64,000 nt of DNA from Lachnospiraceae bacterium (GCA_022794035.1 JAAWDX010000003.1:124001-188000), one strand, 5' to 3'; counted from the first letter of the stretch, positions 8,654-17,754 are shown. Notes: generated by a model from the letters alone, not told the origin. Numbers and translations are program-made.

Positions 8654-10420
8654 TTATATCATGGCGCTGATATGAATGCTATCTTGTAATATTTGCCACT
8701 TTTTTAAAATCAGATCTCTACAGTCTTCTGCCGTTTGCAGTGGCAGGAGATCGTTAGCCGTGATGCAGAGAATCGAAAGAGACTCAGTCAAAAGCCGGTG
8801 AATTTCATTTTCAGCATCTTTTGTAATTCCATTTGCACAAAAGAGAATAGCGGTTTTATTGCCCTTCATGCTAGAGATGTGTGCTAGATTTCTGATTTGA
8901 GGCAAGTCTACATGTGTTTGCCAATTTTTGCACTCCACTAAAATGTAAGCACCCAGTTTCCAGAGGGCATCCTCTAGAGAAATATTGACTACACTGATAT
9001 CAATTTCCTGAAAGCCTGCTTGGACGCGCCGGCCAGTAATTTTCCACCCTGAGATATTTTCTAATACATAAGCAGCTACGTCTTCCCATAGAGATCCTTT
9101 TTGATGGGTTTGGCTTTCATGGGTCGCATTTTCTATTAATTTATGTAATGCAGAGGGAGAAAAGTTAGTGCTTGTGTCTGTGTGCGGCACAAGAGGCCAA
9201 AGATAAGGAAGATATACATACCGTGAATTTATGGTCTGATGTAAATCCTTTGAGATAACCGGTTCGTCTTTTCCCCTTAAAAAAGCGCGAAAGCTTTGGA
9301 TATGAACCAGTAAGGCATTATGATATTGTTCTTTAGGAAGAACGGGATGGACATTCACTGTTTCACAGATATAATCCTGTAAGAAGGTTAGAAATTTCGG
9401 ATATACTTTTGAGATACTGAACGAATCCCAAACGTATTCTGAAGTAGCACACAGGTAAAGGAATACCTTATGCCATTCTTCGCAAAGACTATTCGGCTGC
9501 AGCCATGTGCCATATGCATAAACAGGATTCATCAGGATTGTTTGCAGGTTTGAAGAGCAAAATCCGCCTAAATCCATTGGATGGATGGTTTCCTTCATGT
9601 AAGAAAGTTCTTCGCCGATTGAAACTTGAATGCCGCCTTCAAAAATAAGCTTCCAGCTTCCTGTTTGCGTCTGGGGCAGAAAGGAAACCACTTTTCGGCC
9701 AATAAGATCATGTAAAAGGAATGAGTGGGTCATAATTTGTTTTCCATATAGGCAGGGCATCTCCCGGTCCAGCCATAATGAAATTAAGGCATCTGTATCT
9801 TTGGGAGAACGGCCGCAGCAGATGCCAACAAATGCAAAATCTTCATTCTCATAAGCAATATGTTTGGGAAAATGGTTAGGTTGCTTACAAAAGAAATGCT
9901 GAACACTTTTAAAAAATGCATTGCCCATCTGGTCCAGTTTTGGTGAAAAGTCTTGAATATCTTGGGCAGCTAGGATCTGCTGAAAGTTATTTTTTAACGC
10001 ATTCTCAACCAGATCGGATACGGTATTTGCCCTTTGTTTTGCCCCGACAATGGCGAATATATGGATTATATCAGGATCATCACCTGCTTCAGCTGCTTTT
10101 TTCATTACTTGCTGATAAAAGGCGTCTCCTATATAATGATAGGTGTCAGCTGTATGGAGGCTCGAAAGGGTATCTTCTCGATAGCCAATGAGATAAAGAT
10201 ATAAAAGCCCTGCTGAAGAAATCAAATCATTCACGGATAAATTCACCCCAAACTGGAATTTTTCAATAAAATGATGGGGATACATATTCCAATCATTTAG
10301 ATCAAACAAAATCGTCATTACCATTAAAATTGAGCTGATACATGCGAAATATGACAGGAAAGTTTTTGGCTGCCATTGCTCTTCATATGAATAGCGATAT
10401 GCCATACCTAACTGCTGCAT
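8654..10420 (-). CDS. Large protein with C-terminal Mrr-like restriction endonuclease domain
   Basis: 588 residues. The last 150 form a PD-(D/E)xK nuclease: a helix with W-E-D (about 445), QEIDISV (Asp about 474) and VECKNW (Glu 496, Lys 498), then a helix starting with the conserved QIRNLAH, matching the Mrr_cat / restriction endonuclease type. The first 440 residues match no family I recognise; hydrophobic segments lie near residues 22-38 and 65-80, so membrane attachment is possible. No methyltransferase, helicase or other restriction subunit is nearby. It follows the GNAT gene by 27 bases and may be co-transcribed with it. A DNA-cleaving defence role is inferred from the domain alone. Confidence 0.75.
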   Translation of the reverse strand: MQQLGMAYRYSYEEQWQPKTFLSYFACISSILMVMTILFDLNDWNMYPHHFIEKFQFGVNLSVNDLISSAGLLYLYLIGYREDTLSSLHTADTYHYIGDAFYQQVMKKAAEAGDDPDIIHIFAIVGAKQRANTVSDLVENALKNNFQQILAAQDIQDFSPKLDQMGNAFFKSVQHFFCKQPNHFPKHIAYENEDFAFVGICCGRSPKDTDALISLWLDREMPCLYGKQIMTHSFLLHDLIGRKVVSFLPQTQTGSWKLIFEGGIQVSIGEELSYMKETIHPMDLGGFCSSNLQTILMNPVYAYGTWLQPNSLCEEWHKVFLYLCATSEYVWDSFSISKVYPKFLTFLQDYICETVNVHPVLPKEQYHNALLVHIQSFRAFLRGKDEPVISKDLHQTINSRYVYLPYLWPLVPHTDTSTNFSPSALHKLIENATHESQTHQKGSLWEDVAAYVLENISGWKITGRRVQAGFQEIDISVVNISLEDALWKLGAYILVECKNWQTHVDLPQIRNLAHISSMKGNKTAILFCANGITKDAENEIHRLLTESLSILCITANDLLPLQTAEDCRDLILKKWQILQDSIHISAMI

Positions 10421-10447
10421 AACAGCTTTTATGTAGGTGTATTCATA

Positions 10448-10921
10448 TTATTGTACCTCTTTGGCTTTAAAATTTTGCGTTCTTCTCATATATAATAATG
10501 GATAGGGATTTCCCTGTTCATCAAGTTCTGTTCTCTCATAAGTCTCAAAGCCCATATGCTCGTAAAACCCCTTGGCAGCAGGATTCTGTTCATTTACGGC
10601 CAGTTTTTCTATTGAGTACTGTTTTATTCCGAGTTCTAATAGCTGCTTTCCGATACCCTTTCCCCTTTCATCGGCAGAAATAAATAACATTTCTAGCATC
10701 TGGTCTGCGATTCCCATGAATCCTAGAGGAGTGTCGGTTTCATCCACAGCTATTAGTAAATAGGGAATGTTTCTTAATGCTTGCGGAACATACTGTTTAA
10801 TTTGGACTATTTCATTTTCTGATAGAAATAGATGTGTTGCCCTAACAGAGCTTTCCCATACATCTAATAGTTTTTGTATCAGTGCAGGATTTCGCTCTTT
10901 TATTTCCACTATTTTCATCAT
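10448..10921 (-). CDS. GNAT-family N-acetyltransferase
   Basis: 157 residues. The acetyl-CoA-binding motif A is seen as SADERGKGIGKQLL (R-G-x-G-I-G), followed by LAVNEQNPAAKGFYEHMGF, the classical C-terminal half of small acetyltransferases of the PhnO/YjaB type. Substrate unknown. It lies between a cysteine-rich protein gene (58 bases upstream) and the nuclease gene (27 bases downstream), all on the minus strand, so the three may form one transcript. Confidence 0.88.
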   Translation of the reverse strand: MMKIVEIKERNPALIQKLLDVWESSVRATHLFLSENEIVQIKQYVPQALRNIPYLLIAVDETDTPLGFMGIADQMLEMLFISADERGKGIGKQLLELGIKQYSIEKLAVNEQNPAAKGFYEHMGFETYERTELDEQGNPYPLLYMRRTQNFKAKEVQ

Positions 10922-10979
10922 ATCTGTATCCCTTTAATCAGGCGCATTTTGGTTGTTAAAAGATTCATCAATTCTGTTC

Positions 10980-11729
10980 TTATGAGGTTACATATTTTTG
11001 CATGATATCATTTGGTATTTCGATCTCGTATTCGCAGGTCAAATCTCCATTTAAAACGGAGCAAACTACTTTACCTTCTAATTCTCGGTCCATAAATGCT
11101 TCTACAAAATTCATCATATGACCCAGACTGCAATTACATAAGGTAGACGATACAACATTTTCTGATAAGATGGATTCTTTGGCAAGAGGGCAGTGGCAAG
11201 CATGGTACCGCTTCATTTTTTCATCGGTAGCTTTTAGATACTCTTTCATGTTATAGGGAAATGCCTTACAGTATAGTTTATTTCCCCGCCTCACAGGAGC
11301 TAGCATTTCTGGATTTTCTTTTATAAATGTCAATACTTCATCTGAAATCTCCTGTCCATAAAAATCCTTTTTTTCACGATTCAGTTCAATAAAATGATTC
11401 AGTTCATCATTCGAATGCTTATTCAAGAAATCATCTAAATTGCCTACCTCCATAAGCTCTTTATGGGCCCATTTACACTGAGAGGGATGTAATCCATGTC
11501 TCACTTTGCATAATATTTTTTTTAAGGTTTTTTCATCTGTCATTTCTTCCAACCGTTTCATAAATAAGTACATATGATGACATTGACATTTATACTCAGA
11601 ATCTATATCCGGCAATTCAATATTCTTAACAAATTCATCCCCAAAAGCGTTCCCTAATTCTGTACAAATTTCTCTTTTAAAAGTAGAAATTCCAAATTTT
11701 TTGTCATAAACGATTTTATTATCTTCCAT
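10980..11729 (-). CDS. Cysteine-rich cytoplasmic protein, DUF6144-like, function unknown
   Basis: 249 residues with no signal peptide or membrane helix. Cysteine motifs are spread through the protein: CQCHHMY near residue 48, one in CKVRHG, CHCPLA near 177, LCNCSLGHM near 195 and paired Cys close to the C-terminus (VVCSVLNGDLTCEYEI). The layout recalls clostridial proteins called DUF6144, and the end (G-D-x-x-C-x-Y/F-x-I) resembles the L-2-amino-thiazoline-4-carboxylate hydrolase family, but both assignments are from memory. The cysteine pattern suggests metal binding. AGGAG ribosome site precedes the ATG. Confidence 0.75.
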   Translation of the reverse strand: MEDNKIVYDKKFGISTFKREICTELGNAFGDEFVKNIELPDIDSEYKCQCHHMYLFMKRLEEMTDEKTLKKILCKVRHGLHPSQCKWAHKELMEVGNLDDFLNKHSNDELNHFIELNREKKDFYGQEISDEVLTFIKENPEMLAPVRRGNKLYCKAFPYNMKEYLKATDEKMKRYHACHCPLAKESILSENVVSSTLCNCSLGHMMNFVEAFMDRELEGKVVCSVLNGDLTCEYEIEIPNDIMQKYVTS

Positions 11730-12027
11730 GTTTTCTCCTAAAACCTAATCTGTAATACTCTAATTATACCACTTTTAATTTTATTCCTATTTTACCATAA
11801 GCTCCTGATGAAAGCCAGTTACACTTCATATTAAAGAAAGAGTATCATCCCAACATTTTTCATTTCTCCATCCTTCTAATTTAAAATGACCTCATAGAAA
11901 GGATTACTTCCTCTCTACAAGGTCATTCAAACTTACTCTATTCGCTTTTTGGGGCTGTCTAAGATTGCCCTCACAGGATAATCGGGTGTGCCTCGGGATA
12001 ATATTTATTCCTACTCGGTTGTTTCAT
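11730..12027. other. Intergenic region holding a minus-strand terminator
   Basis: About 300 bases between two minus-strand genes. Apart from the hairpin at 11885-11927 and AT-rich sequence that should carry the promoter of the cysteine-rich protein, nothing gene-like is seen. Confidence 0.4.
11885..11927 (-). terminator. Hairpin after the GT-C glycosyltransferase gene
   Basis: Arms AATGACCT (11885-11892) and AGGTCATT (11920-11927) are perfect inverted repeats; an inner partial stem (TAGAAAGGA / TCCTCTCTA) extends it. On the minus strand it runs into TTTTAAATT, as expected for an intrinsic terminator about 100 bases past the stop. Confidence 0.5.
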
Positions 12028-13518
12028 TTAAACAGTTCTCTTTTTCAGTCTGCCTGTCATCCATTCCAGCGTTATCCCGACGGCTAGAACCCAGAAGGGC
12101 ATTACGGAATAACGGTATCTGGGTTGTATTTCGATGAGAAGATAAACGCAAAAAGTAATGCAGAGGATTGCCAGGCAAAGCAGCGCTCCGCCTCTTTTCC
12201 TGTTTTCTTTCCGCCACAAAAGTACTGGTGCAGGCAGCGCAAGCAGGTAAACTAGCAGCAACGCCGCCCGCTCAAACCACTGCATATAAGCCCGAAATCC
12301 TTCCACAGTCAGCCCTGGAAGCACCTGGGCGTTGTCCGCTAAGTTCCAGGTTGACCAGTTTATAGACTGGGGCTGCGTCCAAAAGCGATTTGCCTTCTCC
12401 AGAAAGAAATGCGCCGGAGAAATTTGAGAATTGGCGAAGGCGTTTTGGATTGCATCCAGCGTGGCTTTCTTTCTGGCAGCGCTGGATGCAATGGATAAAA
12501 TAGCGACGTTTTTTTCCGAATAGCTGCCGTAGCCTTCTACATTACCCAGTCCCAAAACAAATTTCCATTCCAGCGCGTGATTGGCAAGACCGTTGGGGGC
12601 AATGCGCAGCCCCATTAGCGCCAGTTCTACCAGCTTTGACGTGGCCCAGTAAGAGCCAAAAACCAACGCAAAGCTTGCGATAAAGCCTAGAAAAGACTCT
12701 CTGGTTGGATGCTGCATCCAGCGTAAAAGGCCACAGCATCCAACGGCGGTCAAAATGATAATCAATTCAGGCCGCATCAAATTGCTGACAGCAAAACTTA
12801 GACCTGCCAAAAGCAAAAAACGCCAGTTTTTTGCTTGGAGCAGACAGAAAACCCCAAGCAACAGGAAAAACAAAGAAATATGCTGATTGGTCAAAACGGA
12901 CGCGAGCATGACTGCACCGGGGAAGGCCGCATAGAGAAATGTGACGCAGAAGGAAGCGGCTTCAGAAAGAAAGGTTTTGGCGATGCGGTAAAGCAGGTAA
13001 TTGGAGCCGACCATAAAAAGCACATTCAAAAGCTCTAAGATAAACATAGAATGAAACAGACGCAAAACCCCGGCTTCATACAAAACAAAAGGAATCTGGT
13101 AGGCCCACAGGTAAAAATACCCGGTTGTCGTCTGACTCCAGGAGAAATCCCCAGCCGCCGCTGCTTGGGCAGATTCATAAAGTAGGGCAAAATCGCTGAC
13201 AGGCTCGGTGGGAATCAGCAGGACATAACAAAGTCTGCTTCCCAGAGATAGCAGCAAAATTATGGCTAAAACAGAAAGAGGCGGTTGTTTTTTACAGCGA
13301 AATGCGATCAGGACGCAGCCAAGCAGCAAAAGAAGCAGATAAAGTCCCGCTATACCATAGCCCAATGGCCGCCAGTTTTGCACTCGCTCCGAGAAAAAGT
13401 AATAGAGGATTGTTACGGTAACAACGGCGAAAAAACACAGTGTCAGCCGTTCAATCCAAAGCCCCAGAGCATTTTTCTTTTGCGGTGGCTCTAAAAAATG
13501 AGTTTCTGGGAAATGCAT
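12028..13518 (-). CDS. GT-C membrane glycosyltransferase (GT39 / ArnT-like, polyprenyl-phosphate-sugar donor)
   Basis: 496 residues with about 11-12 membrane helices. The first extracellular loop has the acidic catalytic motif PVSDFALLYESA near residue 115, as in dolichyl-phosphate-mannose protein mannosyltransferase relatives; the C-terminal helices carry the common QPRYRYSVMPFW motif. Such enzymes transfer a sugar from a lipid-phosphate carrier to a lipid, polymer or protein on the outer face of the membrane. Acceptor unknown. Single minus-strand gene behind an AGGAGG ribosome site. Confidence 0.82.
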   Translation of the reverse strand: MHFPETHFLEPPQKKNALGLWIERLTLCFFAVVTVTILYYFFSERVQNWRPLGYGIAGLYLLLLLLGCVLIAFRCKKQPPLSVLAIILLLSLGSRLCYVLLIPTEPVSDFALLYESAQAAAAGDFSWSQTTTGYFYLWAYQIPFVLYEAGVLRLFHSMFILELLNVLFMVGSNYLLYRIAKTFLSEAASFCVTFLYAAFPGAVMLASVLTNQHISLFFLLLGVFCLLQAKNWRFLLLAGLSFAVSNLMRPELIIILTAVGCCGLLRWMQHPTRESFLGFIASFALVFGSYWATSKLVELALMGLRIAPNGLANHALEWKFVLGLGNVEGYGSYSEKNVAILSIASSAARKKATLDAIQNAFANSQISPAHFFLEKANRFWTQPQSINWSTWNLADNAQVLPGLTVEGFRAYMQWFERAALLLVYLLALPAPVLLWRKENRKRGGALLCLAILCITFCVYLLIEIQPRYRYSVMPFWVLAVGITLEWMTGRLKKRTV

Positions 13519-13872
13519 AGCATACCTCCTGTGCTTACAAAAAGGGAAAAATTTTTATATAAAACTAAAGATTTCTTGCGCCGTCCATTTTATTTGAGGC
13601 TGCTCAGAAATGCACGGTCGCTTTTTTCTACGTCGGAGGCTGGTGTTTAACGCCCTATGACAAGTGGTGTCATGGCAAATCTCATTTTCGCTCTCGCCCT
13701 TCCTCGTTCTCTCCTTTTTCCTTAGTAGGGTTTTAAAGGGTTTTGAGAGAAAATGGAAAGAGAAGAGGAAGAGCCTCTTTTCCTGCAAGGTCTGATACTT
13801 GTTCTATTTAATTTGGAACGAAAACCAAATTTTGATTGTTAGGTGAAATGGGTTCCGTCATTACAAGTGGTA
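13519..13872. other. Intergenic region downstream of guaA
   Basis: No convincing gene. A perfect palindrome ATGACA-AGTGG-TGTCAT lies at 13657-13673, and ACAAGTGGT recurs at 13863-13871 just past the guaA stop. The part 13680-13790 has a pyrimidine-rich run followed by a purine-rich run that could fold back loosely. A 77-codon frame across it is low-complexity (Lys/Arg/Ser) and rejected. Confidence 0.35.
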
Positions 13873-15402
13873 TTACTCCCACTCCACTGTTCCCGGCGGC
13901 TTAGAAGTGATATCATATACTACGCGGTTTACGTGGTCCACTTCGTTGATAATCCGGTTGGAAATGCGGCCCAAGAGATCATATGGAATCTTAGCCCAAT
14001 CGGCCGTCATGAAGTCATCAGTCGTGACAGCGCGGATGGCAATGAGCTCATCATAGGTACGGGCATCTCCCATCACGCCGACAGTTTTAACGCCGGGCAG
14101 CACAGCAAAGAATTGAGCCAGCTCATCATCATAGTGACTTTTGGCAACCTCATCACGCAGTACAGCATCTGCTTCCTGCAGAATTTTGACGCGCTCTGCC
14201 GTGACCTCACCGATCACACGCACACCAAGACCAGGACCGGGGAAGGGCTGGCGCCAAACCAGCTCTCGCGGAATGCCCAGCTTTTCGCCCACGCGCCGGA
14301 CCTCATCTTTAAAGAGATCCTGAAGGGGCTCTACAATGCCGACAAATTGAATATCAGAGGGCATCGCTACCTGATTGTGATGGGTTTTAATGGTAGCTGC
14401 GTCGCCCTTGCCGCTTTCGATGCGGTCAGGGTAAATCGTGCCCTGAGCAAAGAAGCCATTGGAGTAACGAGCGCGGATTTCATCCCAGAAAACCTTATAG
14501 AATTCGGTGCCAATAATCTTGCGTTTATCCTCAGGATCCACAACGCCTTTTAGCTTAGAAAGAAATTGTTCCTGGCAGTTAATGCGCACAAAATTCATAT
14601 CAAATAATCGGGTGAAGGTTTCCTCTACAAAATCGCCTTCATCTTTGCGCATAAGGCCCTGATCAACAAATACACAGGTGAGCTGTTTACCCACAGCCTT
14701 GCTCAAAAGGGCGGCGGCCACAGAAGAGTCAACCCCGCCAGAAAGGCCGAGGACAACGCCGCGATCGCCAATTTGTTCGCGCAGGCGCGCAACAGTATCT
14801 TCTATAAAGCTGTCCATGATCCAATCACCGCTGCAGCCGCAGATTTCAAATAGGAAATTGTGGAGCACCTGATTGCCGTACTCAGAATGGGTAACTTCTG
14901 GGTGGAATTGCACTGAGTAAAGTCCGCGGGAAGCGGCCTCCATAGCAGCACAAGGGCAATTAGCGGTGGAGGCGGATACGGTAAAGCCCTCGGGGGCCTG
15001 AGAGATATAATCGGTATGGCTCATCCAGCAGATGCTTTTAGAGGGAATGTCTTTGAATAAGAGACTTTCGGAAGAAACAGTGACCTCAACGTGACCGTAT
15101 TCTTTGTTAGGAGCCTGAGAAATGGCGCCGTTTAACATATAGGCCATGAGCTGAGCGCCATAGCAGATGCCAAGTACAGGTACGCCCAGATCTAAAATAT
15201 CAGCTGTATAATGCGGAGAGCTCTCCAAATATACACTGTTGGGGCCGCCTGTGAAAATGATGCCTTTATAGCCGGCCTCCTTGATCTGTGAAAGAGGCGT
15301 AGTATAGGGCAGGATTTCGCAATACACATGCTGATCCCGCACGCGTCTGGCAATCAGCTGATTATACTGCCCGCCAAAATCAAGTACTAATACTTTTTCC
15401 AT
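13873..15402 (-). CDS. guaA: GMP synthase (glutamine-hydrolysing)
   Basis: 509 residues, the normal length. Converts XMP to GMP with ATP and glutamine. The class I amidotransferase domain has the nucleophile Cys80 in GICYGAQ and the His/Glu pair in QFHPEVTH. The ATP pyrophosphatase P-loop is LSGGVDSS near residue 220, and the C-terminal dimerisation part ends in the family signature PPGTVEWE. It starts 14 bases after purA stops, with an AAGGAGG ribosome site, so the AMP and GMP branch enzymes share a transcript here. Confidence 0.98.
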   Translation of the reverse strand: MEKVLVLDFGGQYNQLIARRVRDQHVYCEILPYTTPLSQIKEAGYKGIIFTGGPNSVYLESSPHYTADILDLGVPVLGICYGAQLMAYMLNGAISQAPNKEYGHVEVTVSSESLLFKDIPSKSICWMSHTDYISQAPEGFTVSASTANCPCAAMEAASRGLYSVQFHPEVTHSEYGNQVLHNFLFEICGCSGDWIMDSFIEDTVARLREQIGDRGVVLGLSGGVDSSVAAALLSKAVGKQLTCVFVDQGLMRKDEGDFVEETFTRLFDMNFVRINCQEQFLSKLKGVVDPEDKRKIIGTEFYKVFWDEIRARYSNGFFAQGTIYPDRIESGKGDAATIKTHHNQVAMPSDIQFVGIVEPLQDLFKDEVRRVGEKLGIPRELVWRQPFPGPGLGVRVIGEVTAERVKILQEADAVLRDEVAKSHYDDELAQFFAVLPGVKTVGVMGDARTYDELIAIRAVTTDDFMTADWAKIPYDLLGRISNRIINEVDHVNRVVYDITSKPPGTVEWE

Positions 15403-15416
15403 GAGACCTCCTTGGT

Positions 15417-16688
15417 TTATCGGTGGATAATTTCTTCGCGCTTAGGGCCGGTGGATACCATCGTGATCGGCACGCCGAGCTCCTGCTCGATGAACAGTAC
15501 ATAGTCCTGTGCCTCCTTGGGCAGGTCTTCAAAACGGGTGATGCCACGGATATCTTTTTTAAAGCCGGGGAAAACCTTCAGGACCGGCTTGGCCTTCTTA
15601 AGCACAGGTGTTACAGGAAAATCTTTAACAATTTTACCATCGATTTCATAGCCAACGCAAACGGGAATTTCATCAAGATATGACAAGCAGTCGATAGCAG
15701 TCAGCACAACCTGCGTAGCAGCCTGACATTGTACGCCGTAGCGGCTTGCAACACAGTCGAACCAGCCTACACGGCGGGGACGTCCGGTGGTTGCGCCGAA
15801 TTCGCCTTTATCCCCGCCGTGAAGCCGCAGTTCTTGCGCTTCGTCGCCGAAGATCTCAGACACGAATTCTCCTGCGCCCACGGCGCTGGAATAGGCTTTG
15901 GTAACAGCCACAACATCGGTAATCAGACGCGCCGGCAGTCCTGCGCCCACAGCGCCATAGCCCGCCAGCGGCGAGGAGGACGTGACCATGGGATAGATGC
16001 CAAAATCAGGATCCTTCAGCGTACCCAGCTGTCCCTCCAGCAAAATGGTCTTGCCGGCGGCCACGGCTTCGCGCAGATATACGTTGGTGTCGCACACATA
16101 AGGCGCGATCATATCTTTATATTCCATCAAAGTCGCAAAAAGTTCATCCGCATCTAGCAGCGGTTTGTGGTAAATATGCTCGAGCTGCAGGTTTTTAAGC
16201 TCGCATACGCGCGCAAGCTTCTCCTTCAGCTCTTCGGGATAAAACAGCTCGTTTACCTGAATGCCGATTTTGGCGTATTTATCAGAAAAGAAAGGAGCGA
16301 TGCCCGATTTGGTAGAGCCAAAAGCGGCAGCGCCCAGCCGTTCCTCTTCATATGTATCCAGAAGAACATGATAGGGCATTACAATTTGAGCACGATCCGA
16401 CACCAAAATATGCGGATTGATGCCGCGCTGCTTTACGGTTTCCAGCTCGTGAATAAGCTTGGGAATGTCCAGTGCCACGCCATTTCCTAAAATGTTTACG
16501 GTATGCGGATAGCAGACGCCGGAGGGCAGCAGATGCAGCGCAAAACGACCATGCTCATTGATAATCGTATGGCCTGCGTTGGCACCGCCCTGAAAACGGA
16601 TTACAATATCAGACTGGCTGGCGAGCATATCGGTAACCTTGCCCTTACCTTCATCGCCCCAGTTCGCCCCAACAATTGCTCTAATCAT
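15417..16688 (-). CDS. purA: Adenylosuccinate synthetase, divergent subtype
   Basis: 423 residues; condenses IMP and aspartate with GTP. The catalytic loop NWGDEGKGK (Asp and Lys present) and GGANAGHT with the catalytic His are intact, as is the late [13 protein letters not shown] aspartate/IMP loop. Two IMP-site segments differ from the usual form: the TTGRGIGP loop reads STKSGIAP, and EGAQGTLLD reads EGQLGTLKD. The retained catalytic Asp argues against a PurZ-type enzyme. First gene of purA-guaA. Preceded by a consensus promoter and an early terminator-like hairpin, pointing to attenuation. Confidence 0.95.
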   Translation of the reverse strand: MIRAIVGANWGDEGKGKVTDMLASQSDIVIRFQGGANAGHTIINEHGRFALHLLPSGVCYPHTVNILGNGVALDIPKLIHELETVKQRGINPHILVSDRAQIVMPYHVLLDTYEEERLGAAAFGSTKSGIAPFFSDKYAKIGIQVNELFYPEELKEKLARVCELKNLQLEHIYHKPLLDADELFATLMEYKDMIAPYVCDTNVYLREAVAAGKTILLEGQLGTLKDPDFGIYPMVTSSSPLAGYGAVGAGLPARLITDVVAVTKAYSSAVGAGEFVSEIFGDEAQELRLHGGDKGEFGATTGRPRRVGWFDCVASRYGVQCQAATQVVLTAIDCLSYLDEIPVCVGYEIDGKIVKDFPVTPVLKKAKPVLKVFPGFKKDIRGITRFEDLPKEAQDYVLFIEQELGVPITMVSTGPKREEIIHR

Positions 16689-16776
16689 AATTCTCCATCC
16701 TTTATAAGGTGTATTTTAGCGGCTGTGCCGCCAATTGTTCGCGCCGCCCATAAAACAGATAGCGGCGAGGAAACAG

Positions 16777-16809
16777 AAAAGGGCTTCCGAAATAGGGGGG
16801 AAGCCTTTT
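16777..16809 (-). terminator. Terminator-like hairpin at the start of the purA leader
   Basis: On the minus strand AAAAGGCTTCC pairs with GGAAGCCCTTTT around a C-rich loop and is followed by CTGTTT. It lies roughly 10 bases after the predicted transcription start (about 16820) and about 90 bases before the purA start codon, so it can only act on purA-guaA transcripts: an attenuator is the simple reading. Confidence 0.55.
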
Positions 16810-16826
16810 AAGCGTATTCCTGATCC

Positions 16827-16855
16827 ATTATAGTATAGGACGAGGGGACTGTCAA
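16827..16855 (-). promoter_or_regulatory. Consensus promoter of purA-guaA
   Basis: On the minus strand TTGACA (16855-16850), 17-base spacer, TATAAT (16832-16827): a perfect housekeeping sigma promoter. A CGAACAAT sequence resembling a PurR box core lies further down the leader (near 16740). Confidence 0.85.
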
Positions 16856-16913
16856 GAAAAGTGCGGTGAAAATATCATGGTCTTTATGTTTAAAGAATAA
16901 TAGATCGAAACAA

Positions 16914-17177
16914 TTAAATGATTTCCTTTTCTGCTTTGTCGAGCACATCAGATAAACCGGCGATAAAAGCATCTTTATCGAGACAGCAGCGAGTTAAGTA
17001 AAGCGCGAATGTAATATGACTGCAGCAGCTTTTGCCTGATTCTAATGCTGTATAAGCCCGACCGCTCATATCCAGAATGGCTGCCATTCTCTCTTGCGAG
17101 AGTCCTTTGGCAGCTCTTGTCTTTAATAATTCACATCTGACATAGTTTTTGTACGCTTCACGGATGTACTTTCTCAT
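16914..17177 (-). CDS. Small XRE-like helix-turn-helix protein, copy 1
   Basis: 87 residues. A conserved N-terminus (MRKYIREAYKNYVR) precedes a Cro-type helix-turn-helix, GLSQERMAAILDMSGRAYTALESGKSCC. It is a clear paralogue of the 88-residue protein at 58694-58960: they share the N-terminus, the SQ-x-K/R-MAAIL-x-MS core and the GKSCC motif. The C-terminal third differs more. The upstream 75 bases are also nearly the same as those of the paralogue. Probably a DNA-binding autoregulator; target unknown. Confidence 0.8.
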   Translation of the reverse strand: MRKYIREAYKNYVRCELLKTRAAKGLSQERMAAILDMSGRAYTALESGKSCCSHITFALYLTRCCLDKDAFIAGLSDVLDKAEKEII

Positions 17178-17251
17178 GATAAATTTCTCCTTTGATAAAA
17201 TTTATCTTAATTGTACAGAGATTATGAGGCGCACGCCATGAAGTGTACTTC
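17178..17251 (-). promoter_or_regulatory. Conserved leader of small XRE gene, copy 1, with RBS-embedding hairpin
   Basis: Immediately before the ATG, arms GATAAATTT and AAATTTATC (17178-17186 and 17198-17206) flank the AAAGGAG ribosome site. Further upstream are the palindrome GAAGTGTACTTC (17240-17251) and a GGCG-TG-CGCC element. The whole stretch aligns base for base with 58619-58693. Confidence 0.65.
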
Positions 17252-17718
17252 GGGAAATGAGGGTATCACATGTGCTTGTCGGCTTCTAAATATAAAATAA
17301 GCAGTTGCAGTAGGGAGGATAAAGAGAAATAAGTACGTTATAAGAGTTCTGATGTGATCAATTTAACGCGCAAAACAGCAAATGGGTACGTTATAGTAAA
17401 TTATTCATTGAGGAAGCAACGTGCGAATTTCGGAAGTTGCACGTTAAAAAGATATTATTTTAAATTTGCAACGTAGTTACATAAAACATCGCTCCGGTCG
17501 AAGCACGGTGACCGGAGCGATGCAGCATTCTATCACGGGAAAAGATTACATAGTTTGTTATGTTACTCTTCGGGGATTGGGTGATAGAATACATATAGTG
17601 TAGCAAAAAGAAATAGAGAGTACAAAGAAGCGGAGTGCATTTTTGGGAGAATTTAGGAAAAAGTTTTGAAATATAAGGAATTAAAGCAAAGCATGTAAAA
17701 ATTTGAAGCGTCTGGGTA
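17252..17718. other. Gene-free stretch before the polysaccharide operon
   Basis: No believable gene. Contains an AACGTGC / GCACGTT inverted repeat (17418-17446), several ACGTTA words, and a strong 13-bp hairpin at 17488-17524. A 120-codon minus-strand frame across the region (17460-17822) contains that hairpin and has no protein-like signal. Confidence 0.4.
17488..17524 (-). terminator. Strong hairpin, terminator-like on the minus strand
   Basis: A perfect 13-bp stem (CATCGCTCCGGTC with GACCGGAGCGATG). On the minus strand it is followed by TTTTATG, giving a terminator form; on the plus strand there is no T tract. No minus-strand gene upstream of it has been identified, so its role is uncertain. 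Confidence 0.5.
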
Positions 17719-17747
17719 TTGAACTTGAAGTTTAAACGCGGTATAAT
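17719..17747 (+). promoter_or_regulatory. Promoter of the polysaccharide locus
   Basis: TTGAAC (17719-17724), 17-base spacer, TATAAT (17742-17747). The expected start (about 17755) falls on the inverted repeat CTAAAC-TTAG-GTTTAG (17755-17770). The leader to the first start codon is about 165 bases. Confidence 0.8.
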
Positions 17748-17754
17748 ACTCATA

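Noticed and set aside
13843..14553. 236-codon plus-strand frame over guaA
   Set aside because: Antisense of the well-conserved guaA coding sequence; no ribosome site.
15417..16688. PurZ (2-aminoadenine genome modification) candidate
   Set aside because: The PurA catalytic Asp in NWGDEGKGK is kept, and the gene is in an ordinary purA-guaA pair with no phage genes.
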